A program made the position numbers and the translations under genes. This document shows positions 1 through 8,501 of a DNA stretch of 64,000 nt, piece by piece. The notes below the pieces were generated by a model. It did not search any database, was not told the origin of the DNA, and saw only the letters and a list, made by a program, of their open reading frames with translations. Each line of letters starts with the position of its first letter. Position 1 is the first letter of the stretch. The stretch spans positions 62,001-126,000 of the forward strand of contig JBNLAT010000001.1 of NCBI GenBank assembly GCA_050302275.1. Reading direction: 5' to 3'. This DNA comes from JAPHTQ01 sp050302275. GTDB taxonomy: Bacteria > Pseudomonadota > Gammaproteobacteria > Thiohalomonadales > Thiohalomonadaceae.

Positions 1-177
1 GGAGTTGTCCATTCCCGGCTCACCGTGATCCAGATAGCGCCACTCATCGAAGGCGTTAGGGCCGAAACCGCTACGTTTGATCGACTTCAGGAACTGCTTC
101 GGAATAATGGCGTCGGTGTCCACATTGGAACGATCGAGCGGCGCCACGATTGCTGTCATCTTTTCGAATTTATCCAT
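1..177 (-). CDS. leuD: 3-isopropylmalate dehydratase small subunit (partial)
   Basis: Only the first 59 codons are present; the gene continues beyond the left edge. The visible protein begins MDKFEKMTAIVAPLDRSNVD and continues with TDAIIPKQFLKSIKRSGFGPNAFDEWR in two adjoining pieces, which is the typical LeuD N-terminus including the NVDTD segment. LeuD pairs with LeuC to isomerise 2- to 3-isopropylmalate in leucine synthesis. The ATG lies one base after the leuC stop codon, so the two subunits are probably translationally coupled. Confidence 0.95.
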   Translation of the reverse strand, partial: MDKFEKMTAIVAPLDRSNVDTDAIIPKQFLKSIKRSGFGPNAFDEWRYLDHGEPGMDNS

Positions 178-178
178 C

Positions 179-1591
179 TCACAAACTCCGTACGTCGGTG
201 AAGTGGCCTTTAACCGCAGCCGCTGCGGCCATCGCCGGGCTGACCAGATGGGTACGGCTGCCGTTACCCTGGCGTCCCTCGAAGTTACGATTCGAGGTAG
301 AGGCGCAACGCTCACCCGGCTCAAGTCGGTCGGCGTTCATTGCCAGGCACATGGAGCAGCCCGGCTCACGCCACTCGAAACCGGCTTCAATAAAGATCTT
401 GTCCAGCCCCTCCTCTTCCGCCTGCTTTTTCACCAGGCCAGAACCGGGTACCACCAACGCCTGTTTCACGGTGGCGGCAACCTTACGGCCCTTGGCGACT
501 GCTGCTGCCTGACGCAGGTCTTCGATACGCGAGTTGGTGCAGGAGCCAATGAAGACCACGTCCACCGGGATATCGCTAATCGCCATATTCGCATCCAGCC
601 CCATGTACTCCAGAGCGCGACGCATACCGTCGGCCTTCACCTTATCCGCCTCATCGTCGGGATTGGGTACGCGGGCGTCGACACCCACCACCATCTCCGG
701 CGAAGTGCCCCAGGTCACCTGCGGCTGGATGGAAGCGGCATCGATCACCACCTCCTTGTCGAACACCGCGTCGGCGTCGGAGTGGAGATCACCCCAAGCA
801 GCGACCGCCTTGTCCCACAGCTCGCCTTTTGGTGCGAAGGGTTTGCCTTTGAAATAGTCGATGGTCTTCTGGTCTACCGCTATCAGACCGGCACGGGCAC
901 CCGCCTCGATAGCCATGTTGCTGACGGTCATGCGGCCTTCGACGGAAAGGTCTTCGATCGCTTCACCGGCAAACTCCAGCGCATGGCCAGTGCCGCCCGC
1001 GGTGCCGATCTCGCCGATGATGGCGAGAACGATATCCTTGGCGCCGACGCCGGGGCCGACGTGGCCCTTCACCGTCACGCGCATGTTCTTCATCTTCTTC
1101 TGCACCAGGGTCTGGGTGGCCAGCACATGCTCCACCTCAGAGGTGCCGATGCCGTGGGCCAGCGCACCGAATGCACCGTGGGTGGAGGTATGTGAGTCCC
1201 CGCAAACCACGGTCATGCCGGGCAGGGTCGCCCCCTCCTCCGGACCGACCACGTGGACGATGCCCTGGCGGACATCGTTCATCGGGAAGTAGGTCAGATT
1301 GAACTCATGCACGTTGGCATCCAGGGTCTCCACCTGGGTGCGGGCAATGGGATCGGCGATACCAGCGATACCACCACTTTGGCCGGTGGTCGGCACGTTG
1401 TGGTCCGGGGTCACCACCACCGTATCCTTGCGCCACGGCTTGCGCCCAGCCAGACGCAGCCCCTCGAACGCCTGCGGTGAGGTCACCTCGTGCACCAGAT
1501 GGCGATCAATATAAAGCAGCGCGGTACCGTCCGCTTCGCTGCGCACCACGTGGGCATCCCACAATTTGTCGTATAAGGTCTTGCCTGTCAT
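179..1591 (-). CDS. leuC: 3-isopropylmalate dehydratase large subunit
   Basis: This 470-residue aconitase-family protein is the catalytic, 4Fe-4S-binding subunit of isopropylmalate isomerase. It starts MTGKTLYDKLWDAHVV and contains GDSHTSTHGAFGALA, the first cluster cysteine in FIGSCTNSRIEDLR and the last two in EPGCSMCLAMN. An upstream in-frame ATG would add 16 basic residues (MRLRRAKKRKRRNHES) and overlap the methyltransferase gene, so the ATG at 1591 is preferred. An AAGGA lies about 12 bases ahead of it. The methyltransferase gene upstream ends 19 bases away on the same strand, and leuD follows directly. Confidence 0.96.
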   Translation of the reverse strand: MTGKTLYDKLWDAHVVRSEADGTALLYIDRHLVHEVTSPQAFEGLRLAGRKPWRKDTVVVTPDHNVPTTGQSGGIAGIADPIARTQVETLDANVHEFNLTYFPMNDVRQGIVHVVGPEEGATLPGMTVVCGDSHTSTHGAFGALAHGIGTSEVEHVLATQTLVQKKMKNMRVTVKGHVGPGVGAKDIVLAIIGEIGTAGGTGHALEFAGEAIEDLSVEGRMTVSNMAIEAGARAGLIAVDQKTIDYFKGKPFAPKGELWDKAVAAWGDLHSDADAVFDKEVVIDAASIQPQVTWGTSPEMVVGVDARVPNPDDEADKVKADGMRRALEYMGLDANMAISDIPVDVVFIGSCTNSRIEDLRQAAAVAKGRKVAATVKQALVVPGSGLVKKQAEEEGLDKIFIEAGFEWREPGCSMCLAMNADRLEPGERCASTSNRNFEGRQGNGSRTHLVSPAMAAAAAVKGHFTDVRSL

Positions 1592-1610
1592 TGACTCATG
1601 GTTCCTTCGT

Positions 1611-2405
1611 TTACGCTTCTTTGCTCGCCTCAACCTCAAGGCGAACCATCTTCACATGGGTCCTGCCGAAATCATCGACGGGATATTCTTTGAGATAGCT
1701 CTCTACCAGTTCATTGATGAATGTGTCCTGCATTGCCTGCGGCACCCTACATGTGTAGGGAAACCAGGTGGTACGAACCCAGCCCTTCAGGTCGTCCACG
1801 CTCTCATGCACCATATCCTTGGGTACCAGTTCCAACCGGGTCGGCTTGAAACCGGCCTCGGCCAGCCACCTCGCATACTCCTCAATGCCGTAAAAGGCAT
1901 ACGGAAAAACAAAACCTTCAAAATAGGACCACCACTTTTCCGAAGCGATTAGGTTATCCATGACAGATAAGGGACCTGCTGCATTGCCCTTGCCGCCCAT
2001 GGAAAGCACCATCCTGCCACCGGCACGCAACGCCCGCTTCATACCGGCCAGCACGGCCTGGTGATCCTTGACCCAGTGCAACACGGCATTGGAGAAGATC
2101 AGGTCGAACTCGGTATCAAACTGTAATGCGATCGCATCCATCACCCAAAATTCCAGACCGGACTGCGCCGCATAGCGGTCCGCGGCCAAACGCACCATCT
2201 CCGGCGAACTATCGATGCCCACCACTCGCCCGGCGTGCTGCGTCGCGATTTCCGAGGTGATTCGGCCATCGCCACAGCCCAAATCGAGGATCGCTTCATC
2301 ACCATTCAAGGCCAACCGCTCTAGCAGCGATTGGGCCCAGACGTATTGAGCCGTCGCGTTTTGCGCATAGTCACTGGCATCCCAGCGCATCTCTGCCTGA
2401 CTCAT
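1611..2405 (-). CDS. SAM-dependent methyltransferase, trans-aconitate methyltransferase-like
   Basis: A 264-residue class I methyltransferase. Motif I is ILDLGCGDGRIT (about residues 39-50), followed by the acidic ribose-binding GIDSSPEM and a post-motif DLIFSNAVLHWVKDH. The layout, length and C-terminal half (GWVRTTWFPYTCRVP, then FINELVESYLKEYP) resemble the Tam family, which methylates trans-aconitate; the yeast homologue Tmt1 methylates 3-isopropylmalate. It is immediately upstream of leuCD on the same strand, which suggests a carboxylate substrate linked to leucine synthesis. The substrate is inferred; the methyltransferase fold is clear. Confidence 0.8.
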   Translation of the reverse strand: MSQAEMRWDASDYAQNATAQYVWAQSLLERLALNGDEAILDLGCGDGRITSEIATQHAGRVVGIDSSPEMVRLAADRYAAQSGLEFWVMDAIALQFDTEFDLIFSNAVLHWVKDHQAVLAGMKRALRAGGRMVLSMGGKGNAAGPLSVMDNLIASEKWWSYFEGFVFPYAFYGIEEYARWLAEAGFKPTRLELVPKDMVHESVDDLKGWVRTTWFPYTCRVPQAMQDTFINELVESYLKEYPVDDFGRTHVKMVRLEVEASKEA

Positions 2406-2493
2406 CGAACGGCTCCTCAGTAATCTGTTGGAGGATGATAGACTTCCGTCAATGATTACACAAATTCATCTTTTTCATATATTCTATTCTTTT

Positions 2494-3369
2494 ATGGAAT
2501 TAAATAGTCTAAAAGCCTTTATTGCCGTTGCCGAGAGTGGCTCGTTCACCGAGGCGTCCGAGCGCCTGTTCCTTACCCAGCCAGCGATCAGCAAGCGCAT
2601 CGCCGCCCTGGAAGAAGAACTGGGTGGGGCGCTGTTCGACCGCATCGGCCGACGCAGCATCCTCACCGAGGCGGGTGGGGCGCTGTTGCCGCAGGCGCGG
2701 GCCATCCTGCGCCAGGTGGAGGAGAGTCGCCGGGTCGTCGCCGACCTCGCCGGCAAGGTGGCAGGTCAGTTGCACATCGGCACCAGCCACCATATCGGCC
2801 TGCACCGCCTGCCGGAACCGCTGCGCCAGTTCAGCCGTGACTACCCTGACGTGCAGCTCGATATTCGTTTTCTCGATTCGGAGGAGGCGTGCCGTGGCGT
2901 GGAGAGCGGTTCGCTAGAGCTGGCCATCGTCACCCTGCCCAACAACCCGGCGTCGGTGCTGAAACTGGAAAAGCTGTGGCAGGACCCGCTGGATCTGGTC
3001 TGCCATCGCGATCATCCGCTGGCGCAGAAAGGGAGTGTGACTATTGCCGATCTGGCGGAGCATCCAGCGATCCTCCCCGGCCCCGGTACCTTTACCCGGG
3101 AACTGATCGAAGCCGCCTTCAAAGGTTATCGGCTCCAGGTCAGCCTCTCCACCAACTACCTGGAGACCAACAAAATGTTGATTGCCGTTGGTCTTGGCTG
3201 GGGGATATTGCCTGCTTCGATGGTGGAGAATAATGGTGAACTGCATGCGCTCGATTCTCCGTTGAAGATGAGTCGTGATTTGGGGCTGGTCAGCCACATC
3301 GCGCACACCCCCTCCAACGCCGCTCGGGCAATGGGTGAGCTATTGCGTCGCTTCGCCGACACCCTATGA
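2494..3369 (+). CDS. LysR-family transcriptional regulator
   Basis: A 291-residue LysR-type regulator. The N-terminal winged HTH reads MELNSLKAFIAVAESGSFTE with TQPAISKRIAALEEELG as recognition region; the rest is a two-lobed effector domain. In-frame upstream starts exist (TTG at 2428, ATG at 2452), but the family normally begins as at 2494. It is divergent from the methyltransferase-leuCD genes, the classic arrangement for a LysR protein controlling its neighbour. An ATTC-N12-GAAT dyad straddles the start region and could be part of the operator. Regulation of leuCD is inferred from position only. Confidence 0.9.
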   Translation: MELNSLKAFIAVAESGSFTEASERLFLTQPAISKRIAALEEELGGALFDRIGRRSILTEAGGALLPQARAILRQVEESRRVVADLAGKVAGQLHIGTSHHIGLHRLPEPLRQFSRDYPDVQLDIRFLDSEEACRGVESGSLELAIVTLPNNPASVLKLEKLWQDPLDLVCHRDHPLAQKGSVTIADLAEHPAILPGPGTFTRELIEAAFKGYRLQVSLSTNYLETNKMLIAVGLGWGILPASMVENNGELHALDSPLKMSRDLGLVSHIAHTPSNAARAMGELLRRFADTL

Positions 3370-3376
3370 TGAAGGA

Positions 3377-3925
3377 ATGAAGCACGCTTCCGAACTCAAT
3401 ACTGCACTCACTCACCACGGCCCACTGGGTCGCTGGTACGCAGAGCCGATCGATGCAGAGACGGCGCGTCAACGATTGGATAAGTGGATTAGAAGACGAC
3501 AACAACGACTCCGTCAGGGTCATAACGATTCTGTGACCCTGCGCCTGGCCTGCGCTGTCGCCCGTTTTCAGTTGGGGGAAAATATCGATTCAGAACTGGT
3601 GGCAATGGCGCGACTCTATCGCACGCGTCACTCTCCACGCGCATTGGCGCTACTGTTTCTGATCCACGGCCAGTTGCTGGCCGCACGACAGCTACCGGGG
3701 GCAAAAGAGAAGCTGGCGCAGGGCTTCAGGCTGGCCAATCGTCTACTCCATCCGCAGGATTACTTCGGCCTGCTCCACCGTCACAAACTGCTTGCGTTAT
3801 TGCCAGTCACTTCAAATGCAATCGCACAGGAACTGAAAGTGCTGTTACAAACAGCCGCGGTGCAGGAGCGGTTGGAAACAACCCAGAAGACGCGGCGTAC
3901 ACCGCCGCCGAACGCTTTTTTTTAA
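3377..3925 (+). CDS. hypothetical helical protein
   Basis: A 182-residue protein with no family I recognise. It is rich in Arg, Leu, Ala and Gln and has no signal peptide or membrane segment. The middle (residues 45-150) looks like paired amphipathic helices, with phrases such as LVAMARLYRTRHSPRALALL and AKEKLAQGFRLANRLLHPQDYF reminiscent of TPR-type solenoids. ATG 3377 follows the LysR stop by 7 bases with a GAAGGA ribosome site overlapping that stop, so the two are co-transcribed. The last codons (PNAFF) contain a run of eight T that may form the terminator. Confidence 0.7.
   Translation: MKHASELNTALTHHGPLGRWYAEPIDAETARQRLDKWIRRRQQRLRQGHNDSVTLRLACAVARFQLGENIDSELVAMARLYRTRHSPRALALLFLIHGQLLAARQLPGAKEKLAQGFRLANRLLHPQDYFGLLHRHKLLALLPVTSNAIAQELKVLLQTAAVQERLETTQKTRRTPPPNAFF
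3892..3923 (+). terminator. possible terminator inside the gene end
   Basis: A 6-bp G+C stem (3892-3897 with 3903-3908, 5-base loop) is followed after 7 bases by eight consecutive T at 3916-3923. The gap between stem and T-run is longer than usual, and the element lies within the last codons of the preceding gene, so it is a weak candidate. It sits just before a convergent gene. Confidence 0.3.
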
Positions 3926-3931
3926 CGCTAA

Positions 3932-4135
3932 CTACTTGCGGTAAAACACCAGTCCCACCACCAGTGAGACCGCACCCACGATAAAGGCACCGATAGTTTT
4001 ATCGGTCGGTGAGCCACTGAAGGCGCGACTCAACTCGGAACCGAAAGAGCCATACATCTGTACCCCCCAAAGAATCAGCAGCACCCCGACGATCATCAAG
4101 ATCAGACCCAAAAGTTTCTTGTTCGCTCGACTCAT
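3932..4135 (-). CDS. small two-TM membrane protein, DUF3185-like
   Basis: A 67-residue protein with two hydrophobic segments: LLGLILMIVGVLLILWGVQM (8-27) and an Ile/Val-rich stretch near residues 49-64 (GAFIVGAVSLVVGLVFY). The loop SGSPTDKTIGA between them is typical of DUF3185 proteins, which have no known function. The start at 4135 is set by AAGGAG eight bases upstream; a longer frame reaching 4348 lies over the end of cysB and is not credible. It is convergent with the preceding gene and downstream of cysB. Confidence 0.75.
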   Translation of the reverse strand: MSRANKKLLGLILMIVGVLLILWGVQMYGSFGSELSRAFSGSPTDKTIGAFIVGAVSLVVGLVFYRK

Positions 4136-4205
4136 TCTCACACTCCTTTTGTTCTCTCCAGCATACCCATGTTCATTCGCACGCCTAATACAACATTGGG
4201 AGTAG

Positions 4206-5126
4206 CTATTTTTGCATCGCCTCGTCCACCGCTCGCCGATCCAGATGCGGTGCGAACATTTCGATGAAGGCGTACATGTAACCACGCAGATGCGCGCCAC
4301 GACGCAGGCCGATGCGGGTTGTGTTGGGTTCGAAGAGATGGCTGGCATCCATCATCTTCAGGCCAGGATCGCGTACCGGGTCGTAGGCCATTTTCGCCAT
4401 TAGCCCGACCCCCAACCCCAGTTCCACATAGGTCTTGATCACATCGGAGTCGATGGCAGAGAAGACCACGTTGGGCCGAAGTCCGGCGTTGACGAAAGCA
4501 TTGTTGATTTTGGCCCGACCGGCGAAGCTGATGTCATAAGTAACGATGGGATATTCGGCGATCGCCTCCAGGGTCAGCGGCTCCTCCTCCAGAATCGGCA
4601 TACCCGGCGGGGCAATCAGGCAGTGGTCCCACTCGTAACAGTTGAGCACCGCCAGTTCCTCATATTTGGACATCCCCTCAGTGGCGATGGCGACATCGGC
4701 CACACCGCTGGCGACCCACTGGGCGATCTGATCCGGATTGCCCTGCTGTACATGCAGACGGATATTCGGATAGGCCTCGTTGAAACCGCAGATCACCTTG
4801 GGTAGCGCATAGCGGGCCTGGGTATGGGTGGTGGCAATCGCCAGGGTACCGCTGGCCTCATTGGAGAATTCGTAACCAATCTGCTTGATCTCCTCCACCT
4901 CACGCAGGATGCGCTCCGCAGTCGCCAGAACCGCCCGTCCGGGCTGGGTCAGACCGATGAGCCGCTTGCCGTTGCGCTCAAAGATCTTCACGTTGAGTTC
5001 CTCTTCCAGCAGCTTGATTTGATGGCTAATCCCGGGCTGGGCAGTGTGCAGGGTGTTGGCGGCAATGGAGATATTCATCCCGCAACGCACCACCTCCCTT
5101 ATATAACGCAACTGTTGGATATTCAT
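4206..5126 (-). CDS. cysB: LysR-family regulator CysB
   Basis: This 306-residue protein matches CysB throughout. The HTH region reads MNIQQLRYIREVVRCGMNIS with TAQPGISHQIKLLEEELNVK; the effector domain has the family landmarks TTHTQARYALP, GNPDQIAQWVASGVADVAIATE and PIVTYDISFAGR. CysB activates sulfur-assimilation genes in response to N-acetylserine and is inhibited by sulfide or thiosulfate. It is slightly shorter than the 324-residue E. coli protein. It is divergent from the permease-sulfite reductase-cysH genes, its expected targets; the AT-rich 140-bp gap between them probably holds its sites. Confidence 0.93.
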   Translation of the reverse strand: MNIQQLRYIREVVRCGMNISIAANTLHTAQPGISHQIKLLEEELNVKIFERNGKRLIGLTQPGRAVLATAERILREVEEIKQIGYEFSNEASGTLAIATTHTQARYALPKVICGFNEAYPNIRLHVQQGNPDQIAQWVASGVADVAIATEGMSKYEELAVLNCYEWDHCLIAPPGMPILEEEPLTLEAIAEYPIVTYDISFAGRAKINNAFVNAGLRPNVVFSAIDSDVIKTYVELGLGVGLMAKMAYDPVRDPGLKMMDASHLFEPNTTRIGLRRGAHLRGYMYAFIEMFAPHLDRRAVDEAMQK

Positions 5127-5223
5127 CCTCTCCCCCTTGTTATCTTTATATTTAAATCATCTGAAAATAGAAAAATATATTCGTTCTAATTCTATAGCAA
5201 GCAAAATATAGTCACCCTCACGG

Positions 5224-5242
5224 ACCGGCCACTGGGGCCGGT
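5224..5242 (+). promoter_or_regulatory. perfect hairpin in the permease leader
   Basis: ACCGGCC and GGCCGGT form a perfect 7-bp inverted repeat around a 5-base loop, 24 bases before the GTG start of the TauE/SafE gene. No T-run follows. The cysB-proximal side of the same intergenic region (about 5130-5215) is strongly AT-rich, as expected for a CysB-activated promoter. The role of the hairpin is unknown. Confidence 0.35.
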
Positions 5243-5265
5243 TACTCATTGAGGGACGGATAACG

Positions 5266-6048
5266 GTGGAACTGGCACAGGCAATATCGGGCTTTTTCGT
5301 CGGCTTGCTGGTCGGATTGACCGGCGTGGGCGGCGGTGCCCTGATGACACCGATGCTGATCTTCTTTTTCGGCATTCCACCGCTTGTGGCAGTGGGCACC
5401 GACCTGCTGTTCGCCGCCATTACCAAAAGCGGCGGCATTATCGCCCACACCACCCAACGCACCGTTAACTGGCGTATCGCCGGACTGCTGATGCTCGGTA
5501 GCCTGCCCACCGCCCTGCTGGTGGTCCACTGGCTGGAGGGCTTCCACGCAGCGGGGGGACAAACGGATCAACTGGTGAAGCTCCTACTCGGTATCGCCCT
5601 GCTACTCACCGCACTGGCGCTGCTGTTCCGTAGCCGCATCGTCGCCTTTGGCCGCAGCCTGATTGGCCGTGCACCCGTGCTTTCGCGCCTACGTCTGCCG
5701 CTGACCATATTGGCCGGGATCTTCATCGGCTTCCTGGTACCGCTGACCTCGGTAGGTGCCGGTGCGCTGGCAACTGCCATTTTGCTTCTGCTCTACCCAT
5801 CCATGCCCGCACGACGGGTAGTAGGCACCGATCTGGCCCATGCGGTGCCACTGACCGCCATCGCCGGTTTCGGTCACCTTCAGCTCGGTTCGGTAGACGG
5901 CCATCTACTACTCATCCTGCTGCTCGGCTCGCTGCCTGGAATTTTCCTCGGCAGTCGCCTCAGCCAGATCGTGCCGGAACGAATTCTGCGCCAACTGCTC
6001 ACCAGCCTGCTGCTACTCACCGGCCTTAAGTGCATACAAGTTTTCTAG
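5266..6048 (+). CDS. TSUP (TauE/SafE) family permease
   Basis: A 260-residue integral membrane protein with about eight hydrophobic segments in two similar halves. Each half carries the family signature: GLLVGLTGVGGGALMTPML with VGTDLLFAAITK in the first, GFLVPLTSVGAGALATAIL with VGTDLAHAVPL in the second. TSUP proteins move sulfite, sulfoacetate, taurine-derived anions or sulfate. The start is GTG, supported by GAGGGA nine bases upstream. Its place between divergent cysB and the sulfite reductase argues for sulfate or sulfite transport; direction and substrate cannot be read from sequence. Confidence 0.88.
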   Translation: MELAQAISGFFVGLLVGLTGVGGGALMTPMLIFFFGIPPLVAVGTDLLFAAITKSGGIIAHTTQRTVNWRIAGLLMLGSLPTALLVVHWLEGFHAAGGQTDQLVKLLLGIALLLTALALLFRSRIVAFGRSLIGRAPVLSRLRLPLTILAGIFIGFLVPLTSVGAGALATAILLLLYPSMPARRVVGTDLAHAVPLTAIAGFGHLQLGSVDGHLLLILLLGSLPGIFLGSRLSQIVPERILRQLLTSLLLLTGLKCIQVF

Positions 6049-6065
6049 GGAGCGATGAAGAAGTG

Positions 6066-6183
6066 TATGAGCGGGATGAGATGCAAGGCGCACGGCGCGC
6101 AGCGAACGAGACATATCAAACAGATAGGCGAGGAGCGAGCACCGCGCAACACAGCAGATCGCCCGCGCAGTTACTTATTCATA
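6066..6183. repeat. interspersed intergenic repeat, copy C (diverged)
   Basis: The gap ahead of the sulfite reductase holds an imperfect long palindrome: TATGA-GCGGG at 6066-6075 pairs with CCCGC (6162-6166) and TCATA (6179-6183). Inside it are CAAGGCG on the left and AACAC...ATCGCC...GCGCAG on the right, in the same order as in copy B at 57066-57210. The centre differs from the other copies. It is therefore taken as a diverged member of one family. Confidence 0.5.
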
Positions 6184-6206
6184 GGTTCCTTTAACGGAGA
6201 AACACC

Positions 6207-8474
6207 ATGACCATTACCCATACACTGGTAAACAACGAAGAGATCGACCGCTTTGAAGAGGCTGTAGAAGCCTTCCGTCGCGGTGAACTGGATGGCGATC
6301 GCTTTCAGTCTATGCGCCTACAGCAAGGTGTTTACGGGCAGCGCCAGGACGGAGTGAACATGGTGCGTACCAAGCTGCCGGGGGGAAAGATCACGCCACA
6401 TCAGGCACTGGCTATCGCCGGAATGCTACAGCGTCGTTCCAATCACGATCGCATACACATTACCACCCGCCAGTCGATGCAGGTTCACCATGTGCCGCTG
6501 GAGAATACAGCTGCTGCCTTACGTGATCTGGCTGCTGCTGGGCTCACCTCTCGCGAGGCGTGTAACAACACTGTGCGCAACATGACCGCCTGCCCGTTGG
6601 CTGGTCAATGCGCCGCGGAACACACCGATGTGCATCCCTATCTGGATGCGGCAGTGAAACACTTCCTGCGCCATCCGTTGGCACAGCACATGCCACGCAA
6701 GTTCAAGATCAGCTTCTCCGGTTGCGAAACCGATTGCGCCCAGGGACTGCTGCATGACCTGGCGGTGATCGCCACACACCGTGAAGGCCATCCCGGTTTC
6801 CGCCTGCTGGCGGGCGGTGGTCTCGGACATAAACCCCGTAGAGGAATCGTACTGGAAGAGTTCATTCCGGCGGTGCAACTGCTACCGAGCATGGAAGCGG
6901 TATTGGCGGTACACAATCGCTACTCGGATCGTACCCTGCGTGCGAAATCACGAATTAAATTTCTGGTGGAGCGCTTCGGTGCCGAGGGCTTCCGTGAGAA
7001 ATACCGTGAGGAACTGGCACGCTCGCTAATCGCCACCACGCCGGCACAGGTAGATGCCGAGTGGCAACAACCAGGCGAGCAGTTGGTGCACGATCCGGGG
7101 GCACCACGTCAGGTACTGGAGCAACGTCAGCAGGGCCTGTTCGTCGTACCGATTCAGGTACCGACCGGGGACATCTCCGCCGAACAACTCAAAGGTGTTG
7201 CCAAGCTGATGCTGCGTGAGGATCTCAACGACCTGCGCACTACCCAGGACCAAAACCTGATCATCCTCAACGTACCGCAGGAGAAGGTAAACGTTGTTCA
7301 AGGCGAACTGGCGAAACTGGCATTGGATGCACCACGTTGTGGTGATAATGCCACCGCCTGCCCCGGCAACAGCACCTGTCGCCTGGGGATAACATCCTCC
7401 AAAGCACTGGCGGCCAACCTTAGTGGTGGTAAGCACGATCTGCGTATACGCGTCAGCGGTTGCCACAACGGCTGCGCCCAACCGGAAACCGGTGACATCG
7501 GTGTTTACGGTGAAGGCAAACGACTATTCGGCAAACTGGTACCTCACTACCGCTTTTTCGTCGGCGGCGATGGGCGTGGTCACGGAGATCTGGCGCTGAA
7601 GAGCCACAGCATCCCGGCTGGTCGAGTGAAACAGGCTGTAACCCGTTTGAAAGAGAGCTACGAAAATCTGGCCCATGAAGGTGAAAACTTCTTCACTTGG
7701 GCACAGCGACTCGGCACGGAATACTTCGATGACCTGTTACACGACTTGCGCGAAGTCACCGAAGCACAACTACCAAAACTGTTGCTGGATCATGGTGACA
7801 GCAGCGCCTTCAAGGTGGAACAACTGGGTGGTGGTGAATGTGCTGGGGCAGCTCAGGACAAAGTGGCCGCCAACTTCGCCGAGGCCAGCAACGAGCGCAA
7901 CTATCGCCGCTCCTTCCTGCTGCAACGCAAGTTTGAGGAGTCGGTCGAGTGTACCGTAGCGGCACTACGTCTTAGCGGTAACGCGCTGCTGTTCGTACTC
8001 GGTGAGAACGATGGCGACACGCTGGAACAGATCGCCACACAACTGGGTGGACACGATCACTACTGCGGTCTTGGTTCTGAACTATTGGCACTGGATCAGG
8101 CACTGCTACGCCTGCAGGAAAACTTTGATCCCTCGGTCTACGAGAAACTGCTGACAGAGGCCGACGACTGGAGTGCCCGCATTGCAGGCTTCTGCCAGTC
8201 ACTCGATGGACACCTCGATCTGAGTTCTGCACTTCCAGCGCAGAAAGACAAACCCAGAACGATCGACCTGAGCGGTTTCGATTGTCCGCTGCACTTCATC
8301 AAGGCACGCAACAGCCTGCAACAACAGGGAGTTGGCGATGTTATTCGCTTCCTTTTTGCCAACGAAGATCTGGCAACCCAGGCAAGTCAGAGCCTGGAAC
8401 AGGAAGGGCATGAAATCCTGGCCGTCGAGGCTCTGGGTGGAAACACACACGTCACCATCCGCAGAGCTGGCTAA
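6207..8474 (+). CDS. siroheme sulfite reductase with C-terminal TusA-like domain
   Basis: A 755-residue fusion. Residues 1-520 form the two pseudo-symmetric halves of a nitrite/sulfite reductase. The second half has the catalytic siroheme/4Fe-4S motif Cx5C (C385, C391) and Cx3C (C419, C423); the first half also has a complete set (C129/C135 and C173/C177). Residues 545-670 match nothing I know. Residues 685-755 resemble TusA/SirA, with DLSGFDCPLHFIKAR placing the persulfide-type cysteine at C693. No CysJ flavoprotein is nearby, so the electron donor is probably ferredoxin-like. Placement between a sulfur permease and cysH supports sulfite rather than nitrite as substrate. Confidence 0.87.
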   Translation: MTITHTLVNNEEIDRFEEAVEAFRRGELDGDRFQSMRLQQGVYGQRQDGVNMVRTKLPGGKITPHQALAIAGMLQRRSNHDRIHITTRQSMQVHHVPLENTAAALRDLAAAGLTSREACNNTVRNMTACPLAGQCAAEHTDVHPYLDAAVKHFLRHPLAQHMPRKFKISFSGCETDCAQGLLHDLAVIATHREGHPGFRLLAGGGLGHKPRRGIVLEEFIPAVQLLPSMEAVLAVHNRYSDRTLRAKSRIKFLVERFGAEGFREKYREELARSLIATTPAQVDAEWQQPGEQLVHDPGAPRQVLEQRQQGLFVVPIQVPTGDISAEQLKGVAKLMLREDLNDLRTTQDQNLIILNVPQEKVNVVQGELAKLALDAPRCGDNATACPGNSTCRLGITSSKALAANLSGGKHDLRIRVSGCHNGCAQPETGDIGVYGEGKRLFGKLVPHYRFFVGGDGRGHGDLALKSHSIPAGRVKQAVTRLKESYENLAHEGENFFTWAQRLGTEYFDDLLHDLREVTEAQLPKLLLDHGDSSAFKVEQLGGGECAGAAQDKVAANFAEASNERNYRRSFLLQRKFEESVECTVAALRLSGNALLFVLGENDGDTLEQIATQLGGHDHYCGLGSELLALDQALLRLQENFDPSVYEKLLTEADDWSARIAGFCQSLDGHLDLSSALPAQKDKPRTIDLSGFDCPLHFIKARNSLQQQGVGDVIRFLFANEDLATQASQSLEQEGHEILAVEALGGNTHVTIRRAG

Positions 8475-8501
8475 ATACTATTTACTTAAAGGAGGATTTA
8501 C

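Noticed and set aside
77..1195. 372-codon plus-strand frame over leuC and leuD
   Set aside because: It is antisense to well-conserved leuCD and has no family features.
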